NCBI GenBank assembly: GCA_010093485.1
Contig: MU001494.1
Coordinates: forward strand, 2,325,937 to 2,389,936
From: Karstenula rhodostoma CBS 690.94
Taxonomy: Eukaryota; Ascomycota; Dothideomycetes; Pleosporales; Didymosphaeriaceae
Direction: 5' to 3'
Length of the DNA: 64,000 nt
Below are positions 1-14,668 of the stretch, piece by piece. A program made the translations under genes and the position numbers. The notes below the pieces were generated by a model. The model saw only the letters and a list, made by a program, of their open reading frames with translations, was not told where the DNA came from and did no database searches. Position 1 is the stretch's first letter, and each line of letters begins with the position of its first letter.

Positions 1-3000
1 AATACTATTAACCCTATTATAGACTATAATAAATTTTATACTATTATCTATAAATTATATAAAGCCTTTAAGCACGATTATTAGGCTAATTATAACTAAC
101 TTACTCCTTCTATTCTATACTATTATAAGGAGTTTTTATTATAAATAGTTACTTTAGCCCCTTATTATACTATAGGACTACCTAAAGATACTATAGTAGA
201 ATTAGCTCTAAAGTACTAATCTACTAACTCTAAATATAGATACTCTAGGGAGTAGTATTATAAGAATTAAGTATATTATAACTACCTCTTTAAAGACTAT
301 ATCTACTATAATTACTCTATTAAACCCTATAATAGGTATACTATTACTACTATTATAAAGGTTTAAAAAGAGAATAAGACTTATTTCTTCCTAGAATCTA
401 GTAATAAATATACCTTTAATAAAGACTTTAAGTTAGACTTTAAGTTAAAAAACTAGAGGTATTAGTTAATTCTAAACTAGTACCTCTAATAGAAATAGTA
501 AGTATAGAACTAATTAACTTATAAAAACTAGTATTCTACCCTAAGAAGCGTTATACTAATCCTAAAGATATTTAAATCCTTAACTTATTTAGGGGAATAC
601 CTTTTATACTTTCTATAATATTCTAAAATAATAGATATAAGATTTATATATATAACTTTATTAATTCTAGTATATTTATATATAATCTTATTATCTTATA
701 GCTAGAGAAAGTACTAAGATACTAACTTAGTATTAAGTTAATATAACTTAAATATCTAATTCTTTTTAAGAGTTTTACTAGTAAGAAGACTATTTTAGTT
801 AATTACTATTTTTAAGTAGTACTTAATATTAATAAATATTCTATAATTATATAGTTTATCCTATATAAAATAAAAGACTATAACCTTATTATAGAATAAA
901 AATTTTTTAAGGATACTAAGATATTAATTAATTATTATAACTAGTACTTATTATAGCTAGATAATATACTATTATAGGTTATTACTCTATTTATAATACT
1001 ATACTACCTACTCTTACTAATTAATAAAAAATACTAGTTTAATACTAACTAATAGAATACTAACTTTAAAAAGGAGGATATTTAACTTTAATAAGTATAA
1101 TTACTCTATAGGGAATACTCCCCTATAAAGGAGTTTAAAATTTTTATAAAGTTTATAATATTATTTATCTCTCTAGTATAGGCTACCCCCTAGAATTATA
1201 ATAATTATTAACTATCTTTAGTAGAGCCTATTCTAGATAAGAACTTTATTATAGTATATTATATATCTTTAAATAAGGATAGTAATAAAGCTAAACTACT
1301 AAAGTCTAAAGATAAGAATTAGTAATTAGCTAAGTCTAGTATTAAGAATAATACCTTAGTATATAGATATAGTAATAAGTTATTATATAATAATAAATTA
1401 TTACTAGGGGAATTAATTACCTCTACTAAGCCTAATTCTACTAGAGACTTTAGTAAATAAGCTACTAAGAAACTCTTATAAAAGCTAAGAATTAAACTAA
1501 AAAACTATCTAAAAGACTAAGTTATTACTATCTTTTACCCTATAGAGTGGCTTTAATATAAGGAAGATTTATATAAAATAAATAAAGTACTATCTAATCT
1601 AGGGCTATTACCCCTAAAGGAACCCCCTAAGTATTAAATACTAATAAAGGAATAGCTTTTTAAGGTTAGTATTAATATTTTAATTATTTTTACTATAGTA
1701 TTTATAGTTAGTATATAAGGTATAGAGATTAGCTTTATTAGTTAATATAAGTTACTTAAACTTATAGAAGCTAAGTATTATAAAAAGGAAACTATAGCTA
1801 ACTCTCTAGAAAAGTTTTAAAAATAGCTACTAGTAAAATTTAAAGCTAAGCTTTTTTACTATAGATAGGTAGGGATAGATATTTCTTACTTTAATAAATA
1901 AAAGGTAAATACCTTACCCCTATAATAGAAAGGTATTAATTATAATATTATCCTTACTAAGGATATTAGTATTTTAAAGACCTCCCTACTATATCTTATA
2001 TCCCTTAATAAGCTAGAATTATTATATCTATATATTTAGAATATAATAAAGAAAGGGTTTATCTCCTTTAGTAATACTAGCTTTACCTCCCCTATTTTAT
2101 ATATAAAGAAGTCTAGAGGGGGGTAGTATCTTTATATTAATTATAAGAGACTTAATAATATTACTAAAAAGGATATTACTTTTATACTACTACTAGAAAA
2201 AACTCTTATATACTTATCTAGAGTATATATATTTATTAAACTAGATCTATAATAAGCCTTTTACTATATATAACTTACTAAATATACCTCTAACCTCTCT
2301 ATATTTTAAACTTAATATAGTAACTTTAAATATAATATTTTTTCTTTTAGTATAACTAATAGACTAGTATTATTTTAATACTTTATTAATATAATTCTAG
2401 CTAATATAATTAATTTAATTTATATAGTTTATATTAATAATATCCTTATCTACTCTAAGGACCCCCTAGAGTATAAGGCTTATATATCTAAAGTTATTAA
2501 ATAGCTAAAAAAGTACTACCTCTATTATAATATTAAAAAAAAAAAATTTATTATTTAAGAAGTTAAATTCTTAGGTTTTATTATTACTACTAATAGGATC
2601 TATAAGGATTCTAAGAAGAAAACTATAATATAGAACTAAAAAGAGTCTACTAGTCTTTATATTCTCTAATTCTTTTTAGAATTTTATAATTATTATTAGA
2701 CCTATCTTAAAAACTATAGACACGTTATTTAACCCCTTACTAAGCTAACTAAAAAAGGTACCTAGTATAAGTTTAAAAATAAGGAATATACTATTTTTTA
2801 AGCTATAAAGAACCTTTTCTACTTAAATAATTTTATTATATAGTACTCCCCCTACTATAAGATATAAATAGAGACTAATACTAGTAATAGTATTATTATA
2901 GAAACTATCTTATAAATATAAAATAATAAAATCTAAAAACCTTTTAGTTTCTACTTATATAAAATAAAACTAGTAGAGATAAATTATAATATTTATAATA

Positions 3001-5727
3001 AGGAAATACTTACTATTATAGGTAGATTATATATATAATATACCTAGCTTATTAGTCTATAGTTAAAAGAGCTATTTACTATTATTATAAACTATTATAT
3101 ACTTAAATATTTCTCTATAAAGTAAGAATTTATACTCTATTAGATTTATTAGTTAGAAGTATTATTTTAGTATAACTATATAATTATATTTCGCCCTAAA
3201 TTTATAAATATTATAGCTAATATACTATTATAGAAATAGAAAGAACTAGTTATATAGAAGGTAAAAACTAAATTAGTCTATATAATATATTTCTTCCCCT
3301 AATAATAGAATATTACTAATAATAATACTAATAATAAAGACTATAAAATAGTAATATTAGTTACTACTACTAAACTAAACTAGTAAAATAGAGAGACTAA
3401 ATTATAAAACTCTCCTATTATACTAGTAGACTACCTACTTAAAGTAAATTATACTAATCTAACCTTAGAACTATTTTAAGAGGCTATCTCTAAACTAAAT
3501 AGTAAGTATAATAGAATACCTTCTAGACTTCTTTTATACTAAGATTATCTAGTTATCTCTAAAACTAGTTAGCTTTAAATAATCCTTATTAATATAATTT
3601 ACTCCTACTAGATAACTATATACTCTAGTACTAAAAAAACCTATAAACTTATTTAGAAATTATACTATTAGAGCTATATATATATAGATATTAAATAGTT
3701 TATATAAAATTATAAAATCTACTACTAGACTAAACCCCCTTATAATAAGAAGCTAGGCCTACTCTAGCTATTACCTATTCTAAAAGCTATATAGTAAAAT
3801 ATTTTTATAGACTTTAAAAGTTTTCTACTAGACTAAAAGGGCTTTAATAATATTATAGTTTATATATACTACCTAAATAAATATACCTTTTTACTACTAT
3901 ACTATAAGATAATTACTATAGAATAGGTTACCTTTCTTTATTACTAGTATATCTAGAGGATTTTTAGTATCCCTAAATCTATTATATTAGATTAAGGGCT
4001 ATAGTTTATTTCTAATTTTACTAGTAAACTATATTACTTTATAGGTATATAGTAGAAATTTATATCTATAGGTTATACCTAAATAGATAGCTAAACTAAG
4101 ATATATAATAAGTATATTAACTAGTATTTCTATTTATTTATTAATAAATTTTAAAATAACTAGTTAGATCTACTCCCTTTAATAAACTAGGTATAAGCCT
4201 CTTTATCTAATAGTTTCTTTCTATATAAAATTAAGTTTAGCTATAAAGTTAAAGTTTTTTAGGACTAGAAAAATAGAGTTAGATTACCTAAGAACTCCCC
4301 TAATAATATTAGCTCTAAGTAAGTCTATAAGTTTATTATTACTTACCTTAAAGCTATTACTTAGATTTATAACTAGGCCTATTAGAACCTTATTATAGTA
4401 TAAGACTTAATAGTAAAATAAACTAATAAATACTACTAATTATCTAACTTTATTATTAGTAACTTTATTTATATTATTTTAAAAGGCTTTTTAATATTAT
4501 ATCCCTTTATTAAGCTTAATAAGTAAATATATAGTCTATACTATATTATAGGGATAAAAGGGTTATTCTATAAACTTAAATTACTATTATATATAAAAGT
4601 TTATTTAGTATTTTATATAGATTATCTTTAGAAAGTACCTAATAACCTACTTTTTAGATAATACTAACTATAGGAACTGCTAACTAAAGTTAATAGTATC
4701 TTTAAATAGGAGATATTACTTATTTATAATAGCTAACTAAGTTAGGGAAAACTCTAGTACTAAGTAATATAGTAAAACTATAACCTAGATAATATATAGT
4801 ATTTAGTATTTAACTTTAGGAATACTCTAAAACTAGTAGGTAACTTTTATAATACTAATCCTTAGGTAGCTAGGCCCCCTAAGTGCCTAGATACTTAGAA
4901 GAAAGCTACCTTTAATAAAGTATTTTTAGATAGTAATTCTAAAGATAATATACCTATTAAAGTAGATAATTAATAAAGGATTATTTAAAAATAGACTAGT
5001 TAGTATAGAGGCTTAATCTAGATAGCCTATCTAGTATTTATAAGATATACTTATCTTATATTTTTTAATATTATAAAGGATTAAGCTTTATATATTAAGT
5101 ACTTTAAGCCTTTAACTATAATAAGGAATTTAAAATCTTAAACTAGATCTTAACCTCTCCTTATAAAATTAGGAAACCCTATATAATATATATATAATCG
5201 TATATAGCTAACTACTTAGAAAAATTCTAAATAAAGATATTTTTATATAGGAAATTATAGAGCCTTATATAATTATACTAGAGTAGAATACTCTAATCTA
5301 GTTTATAACTATATAAGTTTAATAGGAAATTTTTTAAGGGTATAGAGGATATTTTCTTTATTTTTATTTTTTTTTTCTTTTCTCTAGACTAATTTATTCT
5401 TTTCTTTCTTTTTATAGATATAGGTATTTTTATAGTCCTTAGGGACTATTAAAACCCTAGATCGCGCTTAGAGGGGGGTAGTATAAGGGTTAATTTAACC
5501 TAAGGTTAAATTCCCTTATAGGATATTTATTTACCTTTAAGCTTAGGCCTTATCTAGTAGCCTATATATAGATTAGTTAGTAAATCTTAAATACTTAGTA
5601 TATAGAGAGTCCCTTCCTAGAATTCTCTCTATTTTAGTATTTTAAGTTTAGTCTTAATTTATATAGTTTCTTCTATCTATCTAATTCTAAGAGTATTTAC
5701 CCTATTTAGCTATATCCTGGCCTTATA
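1..5727 (+). mobile_element. Ty3/Gypsy retrotransposon, 3' part, RIP-degraded (Gypsy copy 1)
   Basis: The + strand, read through many TAA/TAG codons, still shows the Gypsy polyprotein order. Reverse transcriptase lies at about 2,040-2,600, with blocks KKSRGG, KLDL, VYINNILIYSKDP (mutated YVDDIL) and VKFLGFI. RNase H lies at about 2,940-3,050 (EINYNIYNKEIL). Integrase core lies at about 3,800-4,180 (DFKSFLLD, then TKIYNKYINQYF, the remains of the QTDGQTE block). The start of the window falls in gag; position 1 corresponds to about 24,583 in copy 4. A polypurine run (AGGGGGG, 5,472-5,478) precedes the 3' LTR. It abuts Copia sequence at 5,728 with no spacer, so it inserted into that Copia; its 5' end lies outside the window. 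No frame is open. Confidence 0.9.
5482..5727 (+). repeat. Gypsy 3' LTR (copy 1), 246 bp
   Basis: Begins TATAAGGGTTAATTT and ends CCTTATA, consistent with RIP-mutated TGTAA...TTACA termini. It is collinear with the LTRs at 16,606-16,851 and 30,077-30,323 and, inverted, with 14,416-14,668. Confidence 0.88.
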
Positions 5728-8700
5728 ATAATCTAGTATCCTTTTAACTACTTAAATATTAAAGACTATAATAGGATACTAAATTAGAACCTATAGTACT
5801 AAAATAAGTTAATAATACTATTATAATAAAATTATAAAAGCTATATAGTTAATAGATATTAGAGTATAAATCTACTAATAATATTTATACTATTATATAA
5901 AATATAGTATATACTATATATAAGGTAATAATATATATAAAGTATAAAATAAAAACTATAAATATAGCTATATAGTATAAATAACTAGATTACCTAGAAT
6001 TAAATATACTTAAGTATTTAGTATAGTAAGCTAAGGGGGTATATATTAAAAGTATCCCTATAATAAAATATAATACCTATAAATAAGCTAAATTAAAATA
6101 ATAGATTAAATATATACCTTAACTAAATAATTAAGGATCTAGTAAGTATATTATAATTAACTTTTATAACTTTAAACCTAATAGCTCTACTAAAGAGAAA
6201 AGCTAAATATTAATTACTAATTAATATTTTAGCTATATATAGGACTTCTACTTTAGAGATAACTATTTAGTAAAAACTATTATTAAAATACTTAGTAGCT
6301 TTATACTATTTATAAAAGTATAGTTTAGTATAATAGTTAAGATTATTAAATTAGATAATAAGATCTTTATAGTAAAAGTAAATATTAAATACTAGTATAT
6401 AAGCTAAAATATTAAAATTAAGCCCTTAGTACTAGATATATAAGTATAAAATAGAGAAGCTAAGTACTTAAAGGGTATAATAAAAGAAAAAGCCTATATA
6501 ATATAATTTAATATAAACCTTTTATAGGAAATATAGCTTAAAATTACTAGGGCTATAATATACTTATATAACTAAATACTAAATTATAAGAATTACTAAT
6601 ACTTATTATATAAGGTATTTTTTATAATAGTTACCCTTATTAATAGAATAATAACTTAGCCTTAGAAATTAAACCTAGTATACCTTAAAGTATATAGAAG
6701 TAAAGCCTTTACTATAACTAATAATATATAGTATAGGAAAAGTAAGTTATAGAAACTTAATCTAAAGGTATAGATTAGATATTTTATAGAATACTAATTA
6801 ATAAATATCTAGTATATATAGATTCTATTACTATTAAAAGTAATTAATATCTATAATATTATATTTAATAAAGATATAGTATTTAATAAAATATAAAAAG
6901 AGCTTATAGATAATCTTATATATAGTACTCTAGAAGAGATCGCGTTATAGATTAGAACTATAAAGAGACTACTTACTCTAATAACTAAACTAGAGATAAC
7001 TTTATTCTATAAAGATAAGTTAGTTATAATAAATTATAATAACTTATAATAATAATAAGAAATATTAAAAGAGTTATTAAAAAGAAAATATAATAGTACC
7101 TATTTATTATTACTAATAATATTACTATTAGTTATACTATTAGTATAACTTATAATATAGAATATACTATTATTAAAAGTATAAGTAGTAAATAACTATA
7201 TATAGTAACTAATAGTAGTTAGTATAAAAATTATATCCTAGGTAGCTATATTTATAGTAGGTACTCTAGTAGGTTATAAAGGTATATATAAAGGCTATAA
7301 CCTTAATAAAATATAAGTAAAATAAATACTTATAAAAAAATTAAAGCCTTATTAAAGCTAGCTACTATTATTACTAATAATCTAAACTAAACTTAAGGAT
7401 TACCTAATAGGGAAATTATTTTAAAAAGCTAAATATAAATACCTTATTAGCTATTAATAAATAAACTTATAAATAGAAGTACTATAAAAACTAATTAAAT
7501 AAATAAGTTACTAAATTCTTAACTATATATAGGTATATATTTATAAACTTAATAAATACTATTAATTTCTAAAATATAAGGCTTAACTAGTTATATAAGA
7601 AAACTAGTAAAAGGATATTATTTTATAAAATACTTATATAGTAATTTTAGTTAATTAATTATTTTATATACTTATAGTAATAGCTATTATATATAACCTT
7701 AAATTAAAATAATATAATATAACTAACGCGTTTATATATATAATACTTAATTAAGAAGTCTATATAAGAATACCTATAAGGTACTAAAAGAGAGATATAA
7801 TCCTTAAACTATAGAAGGCCCTTTATAAACTCTAAATCTTACCTAAGCTATAGTAGAAAGAATTTACTATAATACTTAAAGGTATAGGTTTTACTATAAT
7901 TCTATATAAACTATATTATATAATTAAGAATAATATTATTATTTTCTTTTATATAGATAATATTATTATTACTTATTACTAAATAAAGAAGGTAGTAGTA
8001 ACTAAAATAGTAGAGCTACTTAAATAAAAATATATTATAACTAGAGAAGATAATCTATAATAGTTCCTTAGTATAGAGATTATTTAAAAATAAGACTAGT
8101 AATTTATATAATTATTATAGACTTTATATATTAAGAAGATCTAATAACTAGTAAATAAAACTAATTACTACTATAATATACCTATAGCTAGTATAGAGTT
8201 TAAACCTTAAAAAGGTCTAGCCTTATTATTAGAGATTAATAAGTATTTATAAAAGATTAGATTACTATTATTTATAGTAGTTATAATATAACTAGATATT
8301 ACTTTTATTATATTATAACTAGTTTAGTTTCTATTAAACTTAGGTTAAGTAGATTAAAATACTATTAATAAAATATTATTATATCTCTTAGCTATTAAAT
8401 ATAAGGGTCTATAACTTAGAAATAAATTATACCTCTAGATCGCTAGCGATATTTTATTTACTAATAATATAATTAATAGAAAAAGCTTATAAGGCTATAT
8501 AATTAAGTTATTTAATAGCCTAATAGTATAGAGGGTAAATAAATAAAATACTATTACTACCTCTATAATAGAGGTAGAATTACTCGCCCTATTATAGATA
8601 GCTAAGGAAGCTATTTATATTTTAAGATTATTAAGGGAGCTTAGAATTATATTACCTAGCTCTATAATTATAATATAATATAATAATTAATAAATAATTT

Positions 8701-9316
8701 ACTTAGTAACTTAGAAAGTATTAAAACTCTAGACTAAGCTCTAATATATTAATATCTATAATTACTAACTATAATAAAAAATTTCTATAGAAATAATTAC
8801 TATTAAATATATTAAGTTAACTAAAATAATTACTAATAGACTTATAAAAGTACTACTAGTAAATAAATAACTAGACTTCCTTAACTAGCTTAGATTAGTT
8901 AATATAGAAAATTAAAAGGTAATAAGTACTATACTATTTAAAGAAATCTAAAACTACTTTTATTAAATACTCTAAGCTATTACTTATAATTTAGCTTAGA
9001 TAGTCTAGGGGTACTAAGCTAAGGGGGTATATTAAATTATATATATATATTATTACCTATAGTATAGTATACTTACTATTATAGTAAATTATAATAACTA
9101 CTAATAGTAGTAGATAGTAAGTATAAAAGGAGAGGCTAGAATATTTTATATTATTAGGACTAGTATAGGGTACTAAGGTACTATTTAAGGGTATATCTTA
9201 GCTAGACTTAGAATAAAAAAAAAATTATAATAATTTATATAATTATATAATATATAACTAACCTATCTATATCTATAGTTTATAATAATCTATTATTATT
9301 TATAGTAGATCTAATA
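5728..9316 (+). mobile_element. Ty1/Copia retrotransposon, 5' part missing, RIP-degraded (Copia copy 1)
   Basis: From 5,728 the sequence matches the reverse complement of about 21,300 downward in the complete Copia at 17,718-23,247. The 5' LTR and leader are therefore missing, presumably on the far side of the Gypsy that inserted at 5,727/5,728. Reading with stops gives Copia reverse transcriptase FYIDNIII (mutated FYVDDI) near 7,946-7,975 and RNase H VELLALL-IAKEA near 8,571-8,615. A polypurine run (AAGGGGG) ends just before the 3' LTR. After the LTR, at 9,317, comes the RNase H region of a minus-strand Gypsy, so this Copia inserted into that Gypsy. Confidence 0.88.
9030..9316 (+). repeat. 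Copia 3' LTR (copy 1), 287 bp
   Basis: Starts TATTAAAT directly after the polypurine run and ends ATCTAATA. It is the inverted match of the 286-bp LTRs at 17,718-18,003 and 22,962-23,247. Confidence 0.88.
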
Positions 9317-12300
9317 AGAGTACTATATAATAAAATTATTTAAATAGAAAAGATTCTTTATAGTTTAAAAAGTAGTATATTCCTTATTTTTAAACTTATA
9401 CTAAATACCTTTTTTAGTTAACTTAGTAAGGGGTTAAATAATATATTTATAGTTTTTAAAATAGACCTAATAGTAGTTATAGAATTCTAAAAAGGATTAG
9501 AGAGTATAGAGACTAGTAGGCTCTTTTTAGTCCTATATTATAGTTTTCTTTTTAGGGTTCTTATAGATTCTATTAGTAGTAATAATAAAGCCTAAAAATT
9601 TAATTTCTTAAATAGTAAATTTACTTTTTTTAATATTATAATAGAGGTAATACTCTTTTAGTTATTTAATAACTTTAGATATATAAACCTTATACTCTAG
9701 AGAGTTTTTAGAGTAGATAAGAATATTATTAATATAAACTATATAAATTAAATTAATTATATTAATTAAGATTATATTAATAAAATATTAAAATAATACT
9801 AGTTTATTAATTATACTAAAAGGAAGAATATTATACTTAAAGTTACTATATTAAATTTAAAATATAGAGAGGTTAGAGATATATTTAGTAAATTATATAT
9901 AGTAAAAGGTTTATTATAGGTCTAGTTTAGTAAATATATATATCCTAGATAGGTATATAAGAGTTTTCTCTAATAATAGTATAAAAATAATATTCTTTTT
10001 AATAATATTATTAAGTCTTCTATAATTAATATAAAGATACTATTCCTCTTTAAACTTCTTTATATATAAGATAGGAGAGGTAAAGTTAATATTATTAGGG
10101 AAGATAAACCTTTTTTTTAATATATTCTAAATATATAGATATAGTAATTCTAGCTTATTAAGGAATATAGGATATAGTAGGGAGGTTTTTAAAGTATTAA
10201 TATCCTTAATAAGGATAATATTATAGTTAATACTTTTCTATTATAGGGGTAAGATATTTACTTTTTATTTATTAAAATAAGAAATATTTATCCCTATCTA
10301 TCTATAGTAGGGAAGCTTAGTTTTAAATTCTACTAGTAGCTATTTTTAAAATTTTTCTAGAGAGTTAGCTATAGCTTTTTTTTTATAATATTTAACTTCT
10401 ATAAGTTTAAATAACTTATATTAACTAATAAAGCTAATCTCTATATTTTATATACTAACTATAAATACTATAATAGAGATAGTTAAAATATTAATATTAA
10501 TTTTAAAAAGTTATTCCCTTATTAGTATTTAATACTTAGGGGGTTCCTCTAGGGGTAGTAGCCTTAGATTAAATAGTATTTTATTTATTTTATATAATTC
10601 TTCCTTATATTAAAGCTACTTTATAGGGTAGAAAGTAGTAATAATTTAATTCTTTAAATAGTTTTTTAGTTTAATTCTTAGCTTTTATAAGAGTTTCTTA
10701 GTAGTTTATTTACTAGGGTTTTTAGTAGGATTAGACTTAGTAGAGATAGTTAATTTCTTTAGTAATAATTTATTATTATATAGTAATTTATTACTATATT
10801 TATATACTAGGATATTATTCTTAATACTAGACTTAGCTAATTATTAATTTTTATTTCTAGACTTTAGTAGTTTAGCTTTATTACTATCCTTATTTAAAAA
10901 TATATAATATATTATAATAAAATTCTTATTTAGAATAGGCTCTACTAAAGATAGTTAATAATTATTATAGTTTTAGAAAGTAGTCTATACTAGAAAGATA
11001 AATAATATTATAGATTCTATAGGGATCTTAAACTCCTTTATAAGGGAGTATTCCCTATAAAGTAATTATATTTATTAAAGTTAAATATTCTTCTTCTTAA
11101 AGTTAGTATTCTATTAATTAGTATTAAACTAGTATTCTTTATTAACTAGTAGGAGTAGGTAGTATAATACTATAAATAGAGTAATAACCTATAATAATAT
11201 ATTATCTAACTATAATAAATACTAGTTATAATAATTAATTAGTATTTTAGTATTTTTAAAGAATTTTTATTTTATAATAAGGTTATAGTCTTCTATTTTA
11301 TATAAAATAAACTATATAGTTATAGAATATTTATTAATATTAAGTACTACTTAAAAATAGTAATTAATTAAGATAGCCTTCTTACTAGTAAAACTTTTAA
11401 AAGGGATTAGATATTTAAGTTATATTAACTTAATACTAAGTTAATACCTTAGTACTTTCTCTAGCTATAAGGTAATAAGATTATATATAAATATACTAAA
11501 ATTAATAAAGTTATATATATAAATCTTATATTTATTATTTTAGAATATTATAGGAAGTATAAAAGGTATTCCTCTAAATAAGTTAGAAATTTAAATACTT
11601 TTAGGGTTAGTATAATACTTTTTAGGGTAGAATACTAGCTTTTATAGATTAATTAGTTCTATATCTACTACTTCTATTAGGGGTACTAGCCTAAAGTTAA
11701 CTAGTATCTCTAGTTTTCTAATTTAAAGTCTAACTTAGAGTCTTTATTAGAGGTATATTTATTACTAGATTCTAGAAAAAAATATTTTTTTTTTTTTTTT
11801 TAAATCTTTATAATAGTAGTAATAGTATATCTATTATAAGGTTTAATAGAGTAATTATAATAGATATAGTTTTTAAAGAGGTAATTATAATATATTTAAT
11901 TTTTATAATACTACTTTTTAGAATATTTATATTTAGGGTTAGTAAATTAGTACTTTAGAGCTAATTTTATTATAGTATCTTTAGGTAGTCCTATAGTATA
12001 ATAAAGGACTAAAGTAACTATTTATAATAAAAACTCCTTATAATAGTATAGGGTAAAAGGAGTAAATTAGTTATAGTTAGTTTAATAGTTATACTTAAAG
12101 ACTTTATATAGTTTATAGATAATAGTATAAAATTTATTATAGTTTATAATAGGATTAATAGTATTTTAGATAAGCTAGTTAGCGAGTTTTATATAAAGCT
12201 TCTTATAGAATATCTCTTTAGAATTATTAGAATAAAACCTAGTCTAGTTTATAAATATATTATACTATATAATAAATAAATTTATATTTTCTTTAAATAG

Positions 12301-14054
12301 AAATATTATCTTCTAGAGGTTAGTATAGATATTAATATTTTAATTTAGTAGTATAAATATAGCTTAGAGGTAGTTATATAAATTTATAAGAGATATAATT
12401 AATTACTACTATTTCTAGATATTAAAAATTTTAAAAATATAACCTTCTAGTTATATATTAATATAATTAGTAATAGCTATAGTATATTCTTTAGAAGTAT
12501 TTTACTAAAAGTAATCTATATTAGATTTAATTTTAACCTCTAGTAAATAGAACTATAACTTAAATTAAGTCTTATTACTATTAAATTTATTAGGGTTTAG
12601 AACCTTAGAGAATAGATATTTACTCTAGTAAGCTTAGTACTTTATATAATAAAGATTTAATACTTTATAAAAAAGTTTATTAGGGGTATTTACTTTTAGG
12701 ATATATTAACCTATAGTAGAATAGTCTATACTTTACTAACGATTTATTTTTAAAATAACTAGTTTAATATTATATTTAATAATAAGTACTAGCTTAGTAG
12801 GGGAAATACTAAATTAGTAGGATAACTTAAAACTATTATTACTATTTAAGTTACTAATTATTATCTATATTAATTAATTTTTAGCCTTAATAGTCTTTTT
12901 TAATTCTATAATCTTAGTTTATAAATAACTATTTTCCTTTTAAATCTATATCTAGAAGTCTATTATAATATTAATTTTATTATTTAAATTAGTATTTTAC
13001 TAGACTAGTTTTTATTACTAGTCCTATACTTTATATATATAATAGGATAAAATTATAAGTTATAACTTTATAGTAAATAGAATTATATTAGTCTTAATAT
13101 AGTCTATATATATATTAGAAGTAATAGTAAACTCTAGACCTTAGTAGTTTAAAATTTCTAAATCCTTTCTATTTAAAGTAATTAGGTCTAGAATAATTAT
13201 ATTAATATTAGTAAAAACTATATATAGTTTAAATACTTTCTTTAACTTTTATAGTTTAATTATTTATAAACTAGTTTTAAAATTATCTTCTTCCTCTTTA
13301 TAGTTTCTAATTTTAGGATTCTAATAAAGGCCTAATTCCTTTTTAATTTTACTAATATTAGCTAGGTATTCTTTAGTACCTTTAGGTAGCTAGATATCTA
13401 GTTTTAATAGAAAAAGTTTAATTTAGGAGGATAGATCTTTTAACTTATAGGAAGATTATATACTAGAGGCTATAGCTACTAGTATTTATTTTTATATTAG
13501 AATAGGTAAGTAATTTTAAGGTAGTATATATAGTATTTTATTTATAGTTATACTATAATAGGGTTTATTTACTTTTAAAATATTATTAAGGTTCTTTTTA
13601 TTAAAATTAAAAGTTATTATTACTTTAGTAGTATAGCTTATAGAGTAAGTCCTAATATAGCTCTAAGGAAAAAATATTAAATTTCTATTAATAAACTATT
13701 TAGATATTAAAGATTTTATTTTTATATATTTAGTTATAGGTAGTAGTATAATAGGTATAGAGCTATTTAAAAATAAAATAAATAAAAAAAAAAGGCTATT
13801 TAAAATAAAAATATTATATAAATTAATATTTACTATAAGGGTAAAAGATAAGTTTAGGTAAATAAGATATAAGTAATAAATAGGTAATTAGTTATATTTT
13901 AAATCTATTTACTAAAGGTATATATATTATTTTTAATATATCTATAATAGATATATATTTTTATTTAAAAGGAATTTAACTTTTATAGTAATTAATTCTA
14001 CTAAAGATACCTAATATTAGTAGATTTTTAAAGGAGTTTAAAAAATCTAGGAGG

Positions 14055-14330
14055 ATATTCTAGTATTTTAATAGCTAGCCTTTAATAAGGATTTTAGAGA
14101 ATATTCTAGTACCTTAATAGCTAGTCTTTAATAAGGATTTTAAAGAATATTCTAGTACTTTAATAACTAGTTTTTAATAAAGACTTTAGAGAATATTCTA
14201 GTACCTTAATAGCTAGTCTTTAATAAGGACTTTAGAGAATATTCTAGTACTTTAATAACTAGCCTTTAATAAGAACTTTAGAGGATATTCTAGTATTTTA
14301 ATAGCTAATCTAAAGAAAAATTTTAGAATT
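14055..14330. repeat. 46-bp tandem repeat in Gypsy leader, 6 units (copy 2)
   Basis: The motif ATATTCTAGTA recurs at 14,055, 14,101, 14,147, 14,193, 14,239 and 14,285, an exact 46-bp spacing. Each unit contains TTAATARCTAG followed by TTTAATAAGGAYTTTA. The same array, inverted or not, occurs at the same place in the other Gypsy copies, so it belongs to the element. As 46 is not a multiple of three it is unlikely to be coding. Confidence 0.93.
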
Positions 14331-14415
14331 TTAATAAACCTTTCTATATCTAAAGAGTTAAAGGTAGATATTATAATTACTAATTTCTAGTTAAAAAAAG
14401 GGGTCTTAAGTTTAA

Positions 14416-14668
14416 TATAAAACTAGAATATAGCTAAATAGAATAAATACTCTTAGAATTAAATAGATAGAAAAAACTATATAAATTAAAACTAAACTTA
14501 AGATACTAAGATAGAAAGGATTTTAGAAAGAGACTCTCTATATACTAGATATTTAAAATCTACTAATTAATCTATATATAATATATAGGCTACTAGATAA
14601 GGTCTAAGCTTAAAGGTAGATAAATATTCTATAAGGGGATTTAATTTTAAATTAAATTAATCCTTATA
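14416..14668 (-). repeat. Gypsy 5' LTR, minus orientation (copy 2), 253 bp
   Basis: Runs TATAAAACTAG ... AATCCTTATA on the + strand, the reverse complement of the other Gypsy LTRs. Its outer edge at 14,668 abuts leader sequence of another Gypsy in + orientation. Confidence 0.86.

Larger units (their letters stand above)
9317..14668 (-). mobile_element. Ty3/Gypsy retrotransposon, minus strand, truncated at RNase H (Gypsy copy 2)
   Basis: This is the reverse complement of the other Gypsy copies. Its 5' LTR is at 14,416-14,668, followed by the leader with 46-bp repeats, then gag (about 13,600-11,800). Reverse transcriptase follows, with the mutated YxDD block at about 9,721-9,747. It stops in RNase H at 9,317, exactly where the Copia LTR ends. 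The remaining integrase and 3' LTR should lie left of the window, beyond the nested Copia and Gypsy. No open frame survives. Confidence 0.88.

Noticed and set aside
14055..14330. Regular 46-bp repeats resembling a CRISPR array
   Set aside because: Units are contiguous, with no distinct spacers, lie in the leader of a retrotransposon, and the genome is eukaryotic.
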